DNA of 64,000 bases from Pezicula radicicola (lineage: Eukaryota > Ascomycota > Leotiomycetes > Helotiales > Dermateaceae). The stretch lies in NCBI GenBank assembly GCA_003008705.1, contig PDUO01000101.1, forward strand, positions 3,754 through 67,753. The letters are read 5' to 3'. The notes under the pieces were generated by a model that had not been told where the DNA came from, ran no database searches, and worked only from the letters and a program-made list of their open reading frames with translations. Shown one piece after another: positions 1-12,817 of the stretch. The position numbers were made by a program, and so were the translations under genes. Within the stretch, counting starts at the first letter, position 1; every line of letters begins with the position of its first letter.

Positions 1-2200
1 GTAATTTTTAATTATATAATCTTTATAAATAATATTAAAAATTATAATACTTCTAACTACTATTTAAATAAATAAAGTAAATAACTAGATAATAAACCTA
101 TATTAGAAAATTATAATTATTATATTAAATAAGATATATATATAAACTAGCTATTACTTTTATAGAGTATAAAAAAATCTTATAACTCTATTATTTATTT
201 ATTCTTCTTCTTTCTTTTCTAATAATCTCTAAGCCTCTACCTTTATAATACTTAATACTTACTTTTTATATATATTTACCCCTTATACCTAGACTCTATC
301 TCTTCTAACTTAGCTCTCTTAATAAACTATACTATAGCTAAGAAGACTATACTAGTAAGGTATAAGGTAGTTTTAACTAGAATCTATAATTACCCTTATA
401 ACTTTAATACTATAGAGTAACTATAATATAAATCTCCTTATAGGTTTATCTTATATTAGTTAAGTTATAAGCTCGATAGTATCTAAACCCTCTTATAATT
501 TACCTTATTATTATACTATTACCGTCTCTTACTATAGTATACTCCAGAGATAGAGAGGTTATAGACAAGGTCTACCCTCGTTATAGTATAATATCTAGTT
601 ATAGAAATATCTTGAGACGATATAGCCTAGCTTCTATTGATTATATAGCCCTGGGCTAATCCGAGGTAATAGGATTATACGAGGCTCTACTAGGAGTATT
701 ACTTGAAGGATCTACTAAGGATCCAAGAATTAGATTACACTAGCTATAGGATTACTAGCTGAGGCGCCGGACGACGGGAAAGGCCTGGAATATACTAATC
801 TACCTGAAGCCTTCGGACGGGTGGATAGGGTAATGTCCGAAGTTATATACCCCCCTCTTATACTATGATCGTTACTCCTTTACTTAGCTTTTCATGGCCT
901 CGCTGATAATCAAGAGATAATACTGAGATCGGCCAATCGTGGTATACAGCGAGGTAGGGGTAATGGCTATGGATAGGTATATTCCGGTATAAGAGTACAG
1001 GATTGACAGTATCAGGGCCTTGTAGCTGCGGCGGATCTCTCTGCAAGAGGGGCCCGCATTGACGCCGAGGTACTTTCACGAAGAGGGTGCCAGGAAGTGG
1101 GAGAGAGAGGAGTACGAGAAGTCTACTTGAACCCTTTGATTTCCCCGTCTCTACTATCTCTCTATAGCCTAGTTGTACAGCTAGTAGAGAATTTCTCAAC
1201 TACTCCTAGCTATTTCTATATACTCGAGATAGCTACTTTTACTAAACTATATACCTATAAGCTAACTCCTCTATACTCCAAGAGTATAGTAACCCACTAT
1301 AAACCTACCCTGAAGTAAGTTAGTATCTTTAATAAGCTCTAGTATATTAAACTAAATAATATAATACTTAGTATACTATAACTAGTAGCTAATAATAATA
1401 GAGGTAATAGATCTAGAATTTAAGGTATACTTTAAGATTAAGATATATTTAACTTATAGTAATAGTAACTAACTTATAGAAATCTAAGTAAAGATAGATA
1501 TAGTTTATAATAATAGTAGTAATAATAATAATAATCTTCTTATTATTAAAGAGATCTTATATACTATACTATAGAAGAAGAGCTTTATAATAAAAGATTA
1601 GTATCTAGATAATATAACCTTTAGAGTTAGTATAGAGGAGAGAGGTAGCTCTCTTAATAATAGATTAATACTAAGTAATAACTTAAGTAATAGTCTAGAT
1701 AAGTATATCTACTATCCTCTATTATAGAAGTAGATAACTAGTTCTTCTAATATAGTATAGAAGATCTAATTATACTACTAGATAATAATAACTTAAGTAC
1801 CTCTAAAGTTAAAGTTAATAATAATAGTCTTTATACTAAAAGTATACTAGTAGATAAGGGTCTACTTAATAACTTAGAGATTACTATTAATTTAATAACT
1901 CTAGTCTTATCTAATCCTAATATATAGTATAATATTAATAACTTCCTTGATTTATATACTCTTATAGTCTCTCTTTATACCTTAAGTAAGTTATTATATA
2001 ACTATATTAGTATAGTAAGTTAATATATAGTTTATACTAAGTTTAAGTCTATAATATTCCCTCTTACTTATCTTTATTATTACTCCTTTAATTATCTTTT
2101 TATAAATTAAAGTATAGTAGATAAGTATAAGCTAGTTTACCTTATACTAAATTCTAATATCTTTAATAAGGAGAGTTAATAATAGGAGGAGTAGGAGTAG
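1..2200. other. RIP-eroded AT-rich block with a small GC island
   Basis: Nearly pure A/T sequence rich in TA, AG and CT steps, with CA and TG almost missing, which is the footprint of CpA-to-TpA mutation on both strands. A less eroded island lies at about 640-1130. It contains an ORF on the minus strand (858-1199) that I do not recognise and would not call a gene. No intact gene, RNA gene or LTR pair is visible. Confidence 0.75.
1401..1805 (+). pseudogene. unrecognised ghost ORF
   Basis: One plus-strand frame starting at codon GAG 1401 stays readable for about 130 codons without frameshift if TAG and TAA are read as mutated Gln/Trp codons. The stretch contains runs of Asn/Ser codons and segments such as FRVSIEERGSSLNNRL. 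I cannot assign a family. It may belong to the same eroded gene as the Myb-like ghost downstream, but I could not follow one frame across the gap. Confidence 0.3.
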
Positions 2201-3310
2201 AAGGATTAAGGCTATAATAATAAGGATAGTAGATAGTTATAGTAAGAGGTAAAAGGAGATATAGTAGTAATACTAATATCTAAAAAAGTTAGTAATATCT
2301 ATCTCTCTAGTAAAAAGGATAAAAGTTTAATATTAACTAATTATAATATATCTCTAAAGCTAAGTTAGAATAAGTTAGAGAGTTATAATAGTAGTTTTAA
2401 TAATAATAAACTTAATAATAATCTTATATTAATTAATATAGATAAGGAACTATACTCTACTAAGTAAAAATAATTATTCTTATCTAATAATCTAATATAT
2501 AAGAAGTATAAGTATTATCTTAAATAGAGGTCTACTCTCTAATATAGACTATATACTAAACTCTATTAGAACTCTCTGAAATTATACTCCCCTCTTAATA
2601 ATAGTTCAAGAGTTACTATAGTATCTAGTACCAAGGGTAGATTACCTTCGCTAGTACCTTTAATATTATAAACTATAGATATAGAGATACTATCTAACTA
2701 CTATAACTCTGGCCGATTATCTAGTGATATCCTACTAAAGCTAACTAAGATTATATTCTATCTATACTCTATATACTATTACTCCTTTATAGTAGTAATC
2801 CAAGATAGTCGCGATAGACGAGGAGTCTCTTTTAGCCAGCTTACCCAACTCATCGAGAGCATTAACTATATAGGGAAAATTAATAACTTTACTATTAAGC
2901 CGATAGAGTAATATTCGTTCCTCTTAACTAGCTTCAGTTAGTATACCTTACCTACCATAGAGGTAAACCATGTCTTCGACAATATACCTTCAATTATACT
3001 TTAGTATAGTAAAGCTATTGATACTAGAGCTCTATTATCAGAAGGGAGTAAGTTATCGAGTAGCGATAACAAGAGTAGTTTAAGTAATAATGATCCTGAT
3101 CTCAGTAGTAACAATAACTCGTGTTTAAGTAAAAAAAGGTAGTATTCTAGTACAAGGATAAATATCCTATAGGAACCTATAGATAAGTAGTACTTACTAG
3201 TATATAAGAAAGAGGATAAGTCTTAGGAATAGATCTTCAAGAAATTCCTAGGCAGGACTCCGGCCATAGTATATATATACTAGACCATGGTACAGCACAG
3301 AGTTAAGTAA
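2200..3310 (+). pseudogene. RIP-eroded gene with C-terminal Myb/SANT-like domain
   Basis: A single plus frame (codons in phase with 2582, 2699 and 3155) reads from at least 2520 to the TAA at 3308-3310. The middle part encodes a Ser/Asp/Asn-rich acidic linker (about 3040-3140). It is followed at 3170-3306 by a segment shaped like the Myb/SANT-like DNA-binding domain seen in many fungal orphan proteins: a position that would be Trp then EPIDK, YKKEDKS, then Trp-x-Trp positions, IFKKFLGRTPA, and a last Trp position before TMVQHRVK. Every expected Trp codon is TAG, as RIP of TGG gives. The start is not identifiable. The family call rests on the spacing of the Trp positions and the GRTPA turn. 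Confidence 0.5.
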
Positions 3311-5185
3311 GCTTCCTCCTATAGGTGGATAGGCAGCAGCTCAAGCTTTATACCCCTACTTATCTTGAGGGCTCTACTAGGACTATATCCTTATATCGGC
3401 CAGTCCTAATAAGGGAGTAGGTATAGTTGAGGGAAGCGGCGTTCAAAGTAAGGAAGATTGGGGGATCAGATATATAGGCGAAACACTAGAAAAGGGAATA
3501 AAGAAACTTACTTTGGAAGGAGATATATAGCGTAAAGTATTCGGAGGAAACAATTGATATACTGTATAATAAGTCATGGTTTCATTTTCATCTCAGGTAT
3601 CGGTATATTGTACAGTTTTCCCTAGGTCCTCAGTAGCAGTTACCTCTGATTCCGCGACCACGAACTACTCAATAGGTATACCAACCACTGCAGTAGATAA
3701 AACTCGACTTTCAAACCTATAGCATTCCCCAAACCCTTTTTGTAGTAAATGATACGCCCCAAACTACTGACTTGTAATCGGCGAGGCCACTCACTAATAT
3801 AACTCTATAAGTCAACCCCTTTGAATTCTCCCCTCAATCCTGAACCACTCTCCTTTTATCTCGCTTAAACATTCCCAAATGCAGATCTGAATGTCCTCCT
3901 GCTTCTCTCCCCTGTAATTATTGCCGATTCTCTCGACTCTATCTAGTATGTCCTTTAAAACCACCTGCCCACAACTAACGCTCTTCTTAAGGTGCTAATT
4001 GTCCTTGAGTTAGACAAGCTAAGAGCAATTATAGGTGGGACTTGTATACCTTAGTTGTGGAGATAACAGTCTTTACATAAAAGATGGATGTCACAAGTAC
4101 CTGCACAGTATACGTAGGCTGTACTATTTTCAAAGTCGCACTATAAAGTTGTCGGTCCAAGAACGAGGGATATATAGAACAAATACTAACCTTACAGCAT
4201 CTCCACTTAACATATTTGTTAGAGATGTTATAACAGCTGTCGTTACTGATTATAAGATTGGTTAGGCTTAGTTGTGGGCAACTATATGTTGAGTCTGCGA
4301 AGGTCGATTCCCATGTAGCAAGGTTTTGGAAAGAAGCAAAATATAAAAGTTTTGTAGTTTTCCAAGAGATCAGGATACTTAAAGACTTGAAATAGTGACT
4401 TGGTAGGCGTAGATTCTAACCAGAGCTTAATAGCCCTAAGCTCGTACGAAGCAACCTCTATATTGGTTTGATTTTGTGACTTTAATGGAAGTCACTTCTA
4501 CTTAATATATATACTTAAGACTTGGTACTCATCACTGCACCCACATGCCTACTAGCATGTGAGGCACATTATCGGTGTCGATAATAGACCGGTTTCTTAA
4601 TGTAGGGGAATATCATTCTGTATTAGATCTACAATATAATCGATACTAGTGGATATGCGACTCTTCAGTGGTCTGAGAGCTGAGGATCCATTTATTGTAC
4701 GATTCCCATAAGTTCCCGAGGTCACCAGGCGACAGTATAGCTGTTATAAGCGGCAAGGAGATAAGAACGCCTGTCGCGGCCAAGAACAGCACATTTCCAA
4801 CAAGGAGGTGCTTAAAAGTTACTATATAACCGGACTGTGTATTTTGTGGTTCCCACTAGCCTTCGGGAACTATAAATATTGATGGGACAAGACTGAGGTA
4901 GCCATCATCGCTGCTACGATACAGACCCGTCGTATAAAGAACAGACTATAGGTAGAAATAGATTGACTATTCATCCCTTCCCCTATATAAGACGAATGAA
5001 CTTTAGCCACGGAAAGATAAACCCAGCTATATAAAATCGAGATACCCCTTCAAAACCCTCTTCTAACCTCAAGTTTGAACCCCTAGCTCTCCTCACGTAC
5101 GAAAAGCCATTTGATAGCCTTCCAAGTAGACAGTGGTATAATACTATGGCACCCAAGTACTAAGTTGGTGATTTCCATAGCTATA
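3311..5185. other. partly eroded DNA without a supported gene
   Basis: Composition is intermediate, with CA and TG present, so RIP has been lighter than upstream. Short ORFs exist (for example 4035-4265 plus) but show no recognisable motif and no codon pattern that sets them apart from chance. No repeats or RNA genes were recognised. Confidence 0.5.
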
Positions 5186-5551
5186 CTACTCCATTTCCGC
5201 TTCTGTGAAACCTCCTTCATCCTGAAGTCTACTATAAAACTTCTGTTTTTGCGTTGACGTTACTGGGTTATATATAGCAACTAAAGTACCATAATCTTTC
5301 ATTACCATTTTATCTATAGATTTCAGCTTATTGAATCTTACAGTCAAGAAGACGAGATTACCTTTGATAGGGTTATCAGTAAAAGGAACGAGGATATAGC
5401 GACACTCATTTATAACAATTAGAAGTAATTCTATCATATATTCCGGAAGATTTTTTTTATATCTTCTTTTGACATTAGACCGGTAGTGAGAGTAAGTTGG
5501 TATATAGGGAGATGAAATGAAGAATTCCGACGACAGACCATAGGCGCTCAC
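5186..5551 (-). CDS. hypothetical protein remnant, 121 codons
   Basis: An open frame of 121 residues starting with MSAYGLSSEF. It has a basic stretch (NVKRRYKKNL) near residue 30 and a mixed hydrophobic middle (ELLLIVINECRYILV). No signal peptide, membrane segment or catalytic motif can be named. Since neighbouring remnants on the same strand (6921-8371) are broken, it is probably one surviving exon or fragment of a decayed gene. Function unknown. Confidence 0.25.
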   Translation of the reverse strand: MSAYGLSSEFFISSPYIPTYSHYRSNVKRRYKKNLPEYMIELLLIVINECRYILVPFTDNPIKGNLVFLTVRFNKLKSIDKMVMKDYGTLVAIYNPVTSTQKQKFYSRLQDEGGFTEAEME

Positions 5552-6920
5552 TATATACTACTTAAAAAAACAAGGCGAGCACGAGTAATCATTGTCCGTA
5601 CCGCAGCTCTCCCCAAAACAAGGCAACGGCCTAAACCAATCCCTGGTATAGCTGCGGAGAACACTCTAGAAATATATAGAAATCCTCTAGAAGCTACCTT
5701 ATTGGACATCTTAGTTAACGAAGTTCCCAAATAATAACTTATGATGAATATCTAGCTAGGTACTCTATGTAGTCCGAACTCTCGTACTTATAATTATAAA
5801 ATAAATTATCTCCTGTAAACTCTCTCTCCTGGTTACAATAGCAGCAATAGTATTTCCTTGTTCTCTTTCATGGCTCTTTATACACCTAGTTTACCTTTCT
5901 TTGATCGTCATCCTCCCTTAAAGCTCTTTTCTCCTCGATATATACTCCACCCAAATCATCCTCGCTTTTCCGTTTACCTAAAGTTAGGCCGGTAGGAGGT
6001 CGGAGATGCTCTGATATAGTATATCTCGTGTAGTTCTACAGCAGAGGTTAGAAGTAGTTCTTAATGGTATCAATCCTGTATACTGTTATCGAGAATATAA
6101 AGTACACTGTTAGCCGAGATGTGATTCCGATGTTTTACTTACTAGTACTTATTAAATTTGATTTCTACTATATAGAAACTAGAATACTCACCGACGAAAT
6201 CCAATAGTATTATACTAATTTTTGGTACCCAAGGGATTTTCTTGAGGATCGTGGCCTTTACTTCGATATTGGAATTTTGAGGCTCCCTCCTTATATCCTA
6301 CTGTATTCTAGTACTTACTGAGAATTTCTGGGTAAAAGATTGGTTTCTAATATACAAGATGTATCTATAGTGACTGATCAAAAATAAATTTACGAATATA
6401 TAAGTAACCTGAATAACATTTATATATACTTTCCGCTCTGATCCTAATTTACTCCCCTAAAAAACCCTCTTATAAATAATCTTCCCTTAGTATATAATTA
6501 AAGGTCCGCCTTCAAGTTTTAATCCCATATCCCTCTTCTCCTACTCATTACTATAGATACTTCCCAGCTCTCGGAGTACTGTCAGTCCAAGCACTGTACC
6601 AATGTATACACGATCCTCTATATTACTAGTTCGTTGGTGGGGATACTTTAAATTTTCTATAGTAGTTCCGGCCCAGTAATACTTAAATATCCAGTAAAAA
6701 TATATCACGAGTTGACTATCTCTGACTTCTTCGGGGTAATACTTTATAATATCACGCAGGTCTACAAATTGAGTACAGAACTTGTTATACTGGATGTTTT
6801 CTCTGGAAAAAACACCCGGCCTAGGTAGTATATCTATAAAACTGATTTTCTGTTAGTAAAGTTCAAGTAATCTCTTGCTTTGTCTTATATTTATCGCTCT
6901 TCTTTACCTCTACCAAATTG

Positions 6921-8371
6921 CTAAATACATCTCTCACCAAATTGGTAGTTCTCTTGTACAAGCCTAAGGAGGAATATCCAGTCTTCGTCCTGGACTATGA
7001 CATTGTCTCTGGATAGTGGTTCTATATCATAATTCATGGCCTCGATGGTTGACTTGTGCGTATATAGGTCGATAAAGGAAGCAAAGTATAGTATAATAGA
7101 CGAAAGAGGAGCTTCTTGATTGGGGCGTACAGTATAGCCCATCTTCATCTGGTTGTTCATGCTCGACCAGGCCTTAGTCGCGTAAAAAGGGTGATCCATT
7201 TTCTGGTTTGTGATAGTGCCACTAGAAAATTGAGGAGATAAAGACCAATATATATTTACTCTCCGCACCTCATAAATTTGCTAGCTTTCTAAGGATATAC
7301 ACTAATTCGACAGAAGTCCCTCGTTCTGCTCCTTATATCTTAAATCGGTCATAGGGTGAAAGGGACATAAAAGTAAGAAATAGCTAGCAATTCGTAGTAC
7401 AGGCCGGATCCATAGGCTATAGAAAAATGAAATTCCACAGTATACGTCATATATATATACAAGACAGTAAAGGAACAGTATACCGAGAAGGGGACATCGC
7501 TTTTGTACAGAAAGATTCTTACCTGGATAAGAATACCCCCTAGGATAGCCAAAGTACTTTGATAGATAATGGAAATTCCCTCGAGGATACCGGAGAATCC
7601 TACTAAGAGGAACTATATAAATAATATAAGGGATGAGATACCAGTAAAAAGTTGAACTAGAACTAGATATACATTGAAACTAATCGCTTCCTATTATATT
7701 GGTACAGAAACTATTTACCAACCAATGTCTCTATAAGTTCTATTTCTGAAATCGATATATGATGCCTACAGCCTCTAATAATAGAAAACATGCGAACCCT
7801 GGTACAGGAATCTCTCTCCTCTAAGTGAAGCGGTGTGATGGACATATCCTTTCGAGCTCGGTACAGCCGACTGAAGAGGAGTGAACAAAATAGCCTCCTA
7901 GAGAATCGCTATATCAATGTCCTTCCTCCATCATAAGTAAATACTGAATCAAAAGAGGCATCGATGCACTATCCAGCCCCAGAGAGCTGAAATATACCTG
8001 ATTTTATAGACACGATCTTGAGATGGCTATTACCCTCAATAAAGTAGGATCCATTCGAGTGAAGGCATTTCCTACCCTATTAAATTAGAGGTTAGGAGGG
8101 CAATAAGAGAAGAGTAAATCGTTGGCCCACCTCTATCGAAAATCGAGAATCTATACCGTCATTAGATGAACAAATACTGAACCTAGCCTGGAGAGAATAC
8201 AGGATCTATATAGTACTAGTTAGTTGTATATCTTGGAGTAACAATCGTTTCACCAACCACTGAGGTCACAATAGTAGTAGTACTATGATATACCATTATC
8301 TTACGAGTCACTGTATTCGTGGGAGGAGTTAGGCTATCAGAGTTAATGGTGGTGCAGACAGGCTTATCCAT
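6921..8371 (-). pseudogene. remnants of a decayed, possibly membrane-associated protein
   Basis: Three minus-strand pieces lie in order. At 8216-8371 a 51-codon ORF begins with an ATG and is Thr/Ser rich (MDKPVCTTINSDS start, TTTIVTSVVGE later). At 7349-7552 a 67-codon strongly hydrophobic ORF (YCSFTVLYIYMTY, ELLAISYFYVPF) could be one or two membrane spans. At 6921-7268 a 115-codon ORF is soluble looking. The frames differ and TAG/TAA codons lie between them. I infer one eroded gene with introns, but they may be unrelated scraps. No family recognised. Confidence 0.25.
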
Positions 8372-11300
8372 CGTGTATATAAATAGGTAAGTCTATAGGT
8401 CGTAGCTATGGTATGAGAGAATATACGACGGTCCGAGGCGTATTGAGAAGGACACAGGGTAGCAGCGGTAAGCAATAATATGAGAAGGGTAAAGACTGGT
8501 TACCTCGTTCTACAGCTTATTCTTTATACATTGAGTTGGATCCCCACAAGAAGAGGAAGGTAAGTAGGAGCTCTACTCCTGATACAATACTTATGGATTG
8601 AAACAGGATAGGGACCATAGACAACGATTTAGAGAGTATACCAAAGACATCGAATCGAGGTCGGATCGGACCCAGCTATCCTCAATATAATTACCTTACA
8701 AAGTATCGTACACTAAAATCATACTTTATACTACACTACACCCTAGGATAATGGGGCTTAGTATAGGGTAGTATAAGCGAAGATGGTTTCCGGACGACCT
8801 ATACCGCGTAGGAGGTCCTAAAATAGATCCTCTATCGCAGCTAACACCAAAATAGGGTATCGCAGTAGCTACGACACCCTATACAAAGGAGTATATAATG
8901 TATACATCCTGTTCCTCTTCTCCTCAACGACACAATGTTTCTCATTAGCTAGCCTAATTCGAAATATAACTTTGGATATTATTTAATAGGAAACCTTCTA
9001 AGTATATCGTCTATTTAATATAATTTATATTATTCTTAAGATACAATAATTTATTTCTTAATGATTATTCATGAGAAAGAGTATAAGGTTCAATTAATAT
9101 TTCACCCCTTTCGTCGTCGCTGTAATATTATATACTATGAGTATAAGATATAATGTTTAATTCCTGTTGGGGTTACCGAAGAGATAGTAGGTAAATGTTT
9201 GATTATTAATATAGCCCAATAATTATATAAAATATATTTCTTTAAGAATACTAGGTATAAACTTACCTTACTAGAATTAGAGTAAGTATATGAAGTCTTT
9301 TCCCTATTTAAGGCTAATATTTCCAGGTTATAAATATCTTTCTAACCTTATACCAGTAAACGAAAAAGAGTATATTAGGATAGAGTAGTAGAGGAGGATT
9401 AACTTAGTACTCGAGCTAACTAGGTTCCAACTCTAAATAGTCTAAATCCATTATTAGCTATTTTGAAACTAGGTAGTAAAACTACCTCTAAGTACTATAA
9501 GACCAACTATAATAGTAAGTAACTGCGGGTACCTTGGAAGACTGAAGTATCTCTTTACGATATTCAAGAATTATATAAAGTAGTATAAGCTACTAGTCTT
9601 CTTATCTCTTCAAATTTACCTATCTTATAATCGAAACTAGCTAATAATTACTCTCTATCTTTACCTCTCTTGTAACCGGAACCAGCCGGCTATATTATGA
9701 TCGACTGCTGGAACCTATACACCTTGTAGAAGAGGTGGCTAAGTAGTACTCGCCTCGACGGGTAGAAATTAAAGAACTTATAGGAGTGGATCGATAGTAC
9801 TATCAAGAGAGTACCTCAAGTAATAAAATAGGAAGTAGAGACCGAAAAGTATAAGCTTATACTAGTAGATCTCTGGAAAATTATATGAATCGTATTCGGC
9901 TATACAGAGACCTGTCTTATATTATTAACGATAGTATATAGTAGTATACTAGATATTTTAAAGATAGTAGTATATCTACTTATTTAAGTAGAGGGCTTCG
10001 AGGTATAATAGATCATCTATAAATAAGTAGTTACCCTTCAGAGAATAGTTGGATATACTTTAATACAGGTATATAAAGTTATTAATAGACTGATAATATC
10101 TTAAGTATATATGATCTAGATCATTGAAGATAGAGCACTAATATAACTAAGTTAGTAGTTATATAAAGGAGTTCTTTAAAGATAATAATAGCTACCAGAA
10201 ACGGTCTTATAATTTAGTCTACGTCTAGTACTGGACCATGGCTAATTTACCAGGATAGAGGGGTTAAGAGCTATAATTATATCTCATTTTATATAAGTAT
10301 ATACTAGTACTAATTTAGAATAACCACTAATGAATAAAAGTCAAGAAGGGCAGTGAGAAAACTTTATACAACCTATTTTAACTAACCTTACCTATGGCTA
10401 TAGGAGAAGTTATATCTAAGCTAGGTATAGAAGGCTACTCTAGAGCTATCCCTAAATCAAACAAGGTTCCTAGTATAGTTGAAATCATAAAAGGCTTACT
10501 TAGTATTGATATAAGGTAAGGGCTGGTTAAATATATACCGGGATTTACTAACTTCTGGCTATAAGTAATATTATAATCTACTATATACTTGGATACTTCG
10601 ATTCGGACCTAGATAGATTCGAAGACAACTTTTCAGGCTTTTTCGGATCCCTCTAATATCCTATACATTCGAAGCCTATATTACCACAGGATTCGACTAG
10701 TCCTCGATACATCCTTACTCAGGCTCTAGGTCAAGGAAGTAAATCCGAGGACGAAGGAGTCGATAAGTAAATCGATGGCGAGTATATCACTAGAGAAGAA
10801 TATACAAGAATATCTAGTATAACAATAAGAAGTAATAATTATCCCGAGGATAATAGTAGAAGAGGTAAGTAAAAACCAATCAGCTATTATAAGTGAAAGA
10901 CTAAAATTTATGAACTATAGATATAATAAGACCACCAGAGACTAATCTACATCTCGGAAACTCTGATAGAGATAGCTACAGGTCTTCTTAGTTCTTTGGC
11001 CCTATCTTAGACCTCGATATAGACAATATATTCGATAGTGATAACTTTTCATTTTCGACGCCTTTTACCCTGGTCTTGAATCTAGACATAGATGGTTTAT
11101 TCAACAACAATATCTTTATACTCTCTAAGACTCCTAGTCTAGTCCCAGGCCTCGGTATAAACAATATATTCGGATCAGAGGTATTATAACTATATTAAGC
11201 TATTTCTTTACCAAAAACAAGAGTTCTAGAACCAACTCTCCTTTAACTTCAATAATAATATATTTATCGATATATATTATAGAGCCTAGAGCCAATGATA

Positions 11301-12300
11301 TCCCTTCAACTATTGGAGTTCCTTCCCCAACTATCACTGGAATCAGATCTACGGGATAATCTATATTTATATAGGTACTACTAGGGCCATGAATTCTATA
11401 TATATTATACTTTAAGTTCTTGATCTAGTCTATATTAACTTTAGTTATAAAGTATATAGATAATAATAGTACCTTCTCAGCCAGACCTAATTCAGTAAAG
11501 AGTAACTAGTAAGTAGTAGGTAAGTTATTATCTTTATACCTTTGAACTCCCTTGTCCCCTTTATTAAATTCGGCTATCCGAAGAAAATTGGATAGTTTCT
11601 CAAGACTATTATCCATTTATATAATATACTAGGAGAGGTAGTGTAGTTTATCCAACTTAGCTATAGCCCTACTGACAGAGAGATAGAAGGATGGGGGGAA
11701 GGATTATACTTATATCTTCGACCGGTCTACTATAGTACTATAGGATAACTACGCTTCTAGTATTAATAGTTCTTTATTTTAGGGAATGATAGCCTTATAT
11801 TCTGACTCACCTTTTCATTAGGGTTGGTAACTAAACAATGTATTTAGATCTAGTGAACAAGAACTTTTAGAGATGTCTTACAATCGGTACCGGTACTAAA
11901 CTTTAATATCAGGCATTAAATTTTTAGTCTAATATTCAAGGCTGATACTATCTCCTTCGTTTACTTTATATCTAATAATCTAAAGTATCTATAAGTATAC
12001 TATATACCTCGGTAATTGCCTTAGAAAGACTAGTACTAGTATAAGGGTTTGACTTTACTTATATATATATATATACTTAGTTAGATAATAGTATATCTTC
12101 TTACTTAGAGATAGAATCTTTACTCCTTAAGCAACCTCCTTATAAGCTCTCTGGCTGTCGATAAAATGTGATCTCAGTAATGGTCAAACGAGGAAAGGTA
12201 AGCTGGCAATTTCAAGACCCTGATAATATACTTATTAAAGAGCAAAGCTAATAAAGAATATATTCCTCAGTTATCCCTCAGATAAAATCCAGTAATGACT
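8372..12300. other. eroded DNA; ghost ORF at 11465-11760
   Basis: Erosion increases from about 8950 to 12200. No intact gene is seen. From 11465 to about 11760 one plus frame is readable for some 100 codons, with segments SVKSN, NSAIRRKLDSFSRLLSIYI and KDGGKDYTYIFDRST, interrupted by TAG, TAA and TGA. I do not recognise the protein. The rest holds only short fragments. Confidence 0.5.
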
Positions 12301-12508
12301 GTTTACCGGCCAATACCCAAAAGCAAAAGGAACATACTCCTCGCGGCCTCGCGCTGACAACGCCTCTGACAAGTAAAAGATTGATAATCATAACATGAAT
12401 CAGAATCCACACTCCGAACGATACTGTGCGCCAGTGACAGCCTATTGGCACACTGGATGGTAGTGCCGTACCCGTACATAACCCCCCCTCTTGCCGTATT
12501 GTTACCGG

Positions 12509-12760
12509 CTATTCCATGGCACCGCTATAGTAGGATTGAGTACACACCTCGTTGTTAGTACTGCCCTCGCACTTGGTACAATACTTGGTTTCCTTGCCGT
12601 CATGGCAGTACGAGCAGTTTTTGGAGGGGTCTCGAGAGTTTACACCTTTGCCTCCGTACTCCTTACAGTTCTTGGACGTAAGGGTATAGCCGTTATAGGA
12701 ACAGTCGTTGTACCGCTTCTTGGCTTCCTCTCTTGATCTACCGCAGCGGCCGCACAGCAT
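12509..12760 (-). CDS. small cysteine-rich CxxC-repeat protein
   Basis: An intact 83-residue ORF if started at the Met before LCGRCG. A longer frame with 19 more residues is open to 12817, but those residues lack Cys and look like leader sequence. Nine Cys lie at residues 3, 6, 20, 32, 49, 52, 61, 64 and 73, with three CxxC pairs (CGRC, CSYC, CTKC) and Gly-rich spacers (EYGGKG, CHDGK, CEGS). This resembles a zinc-ribbon or DnaJ-like CxxCxG arrangement, so metal binding is an inference. There is no signal peptide, so a secreted effector is less likely. A plus-strand ORF over the same bases is its shadow. Family not identified. Confidence 0.45.
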   Translation of the reverse strand: MLCGRCGRSREEAKKRYNDCSYNGYTLTSKNCKEYGGKGVNSRDPSKNCSYCHDGKETKYCTKCEGSTNNEVCTQSYYSGAME

Positions 12761-12817
12761 TGTATTTAAGGGTACTGTGATAATATGAGAACGTGTTGGT
12801 AGGACTCTACAGAACAA

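Noticed and set aside
858..1199. 113-codon minus ORF in the first GC island
   Set aside because: Low-information sequence with no recognisable motif; overlapping plus-strand ORF equally plausible; chance ORF in a short GC patch.
12491..12736. 81-codon plus ORF with hydrophobic Val/Ala segments
   Set aside because: It is the mirror of the Cys-rich minus ORF, whose Cys spacing is more specific evidence.
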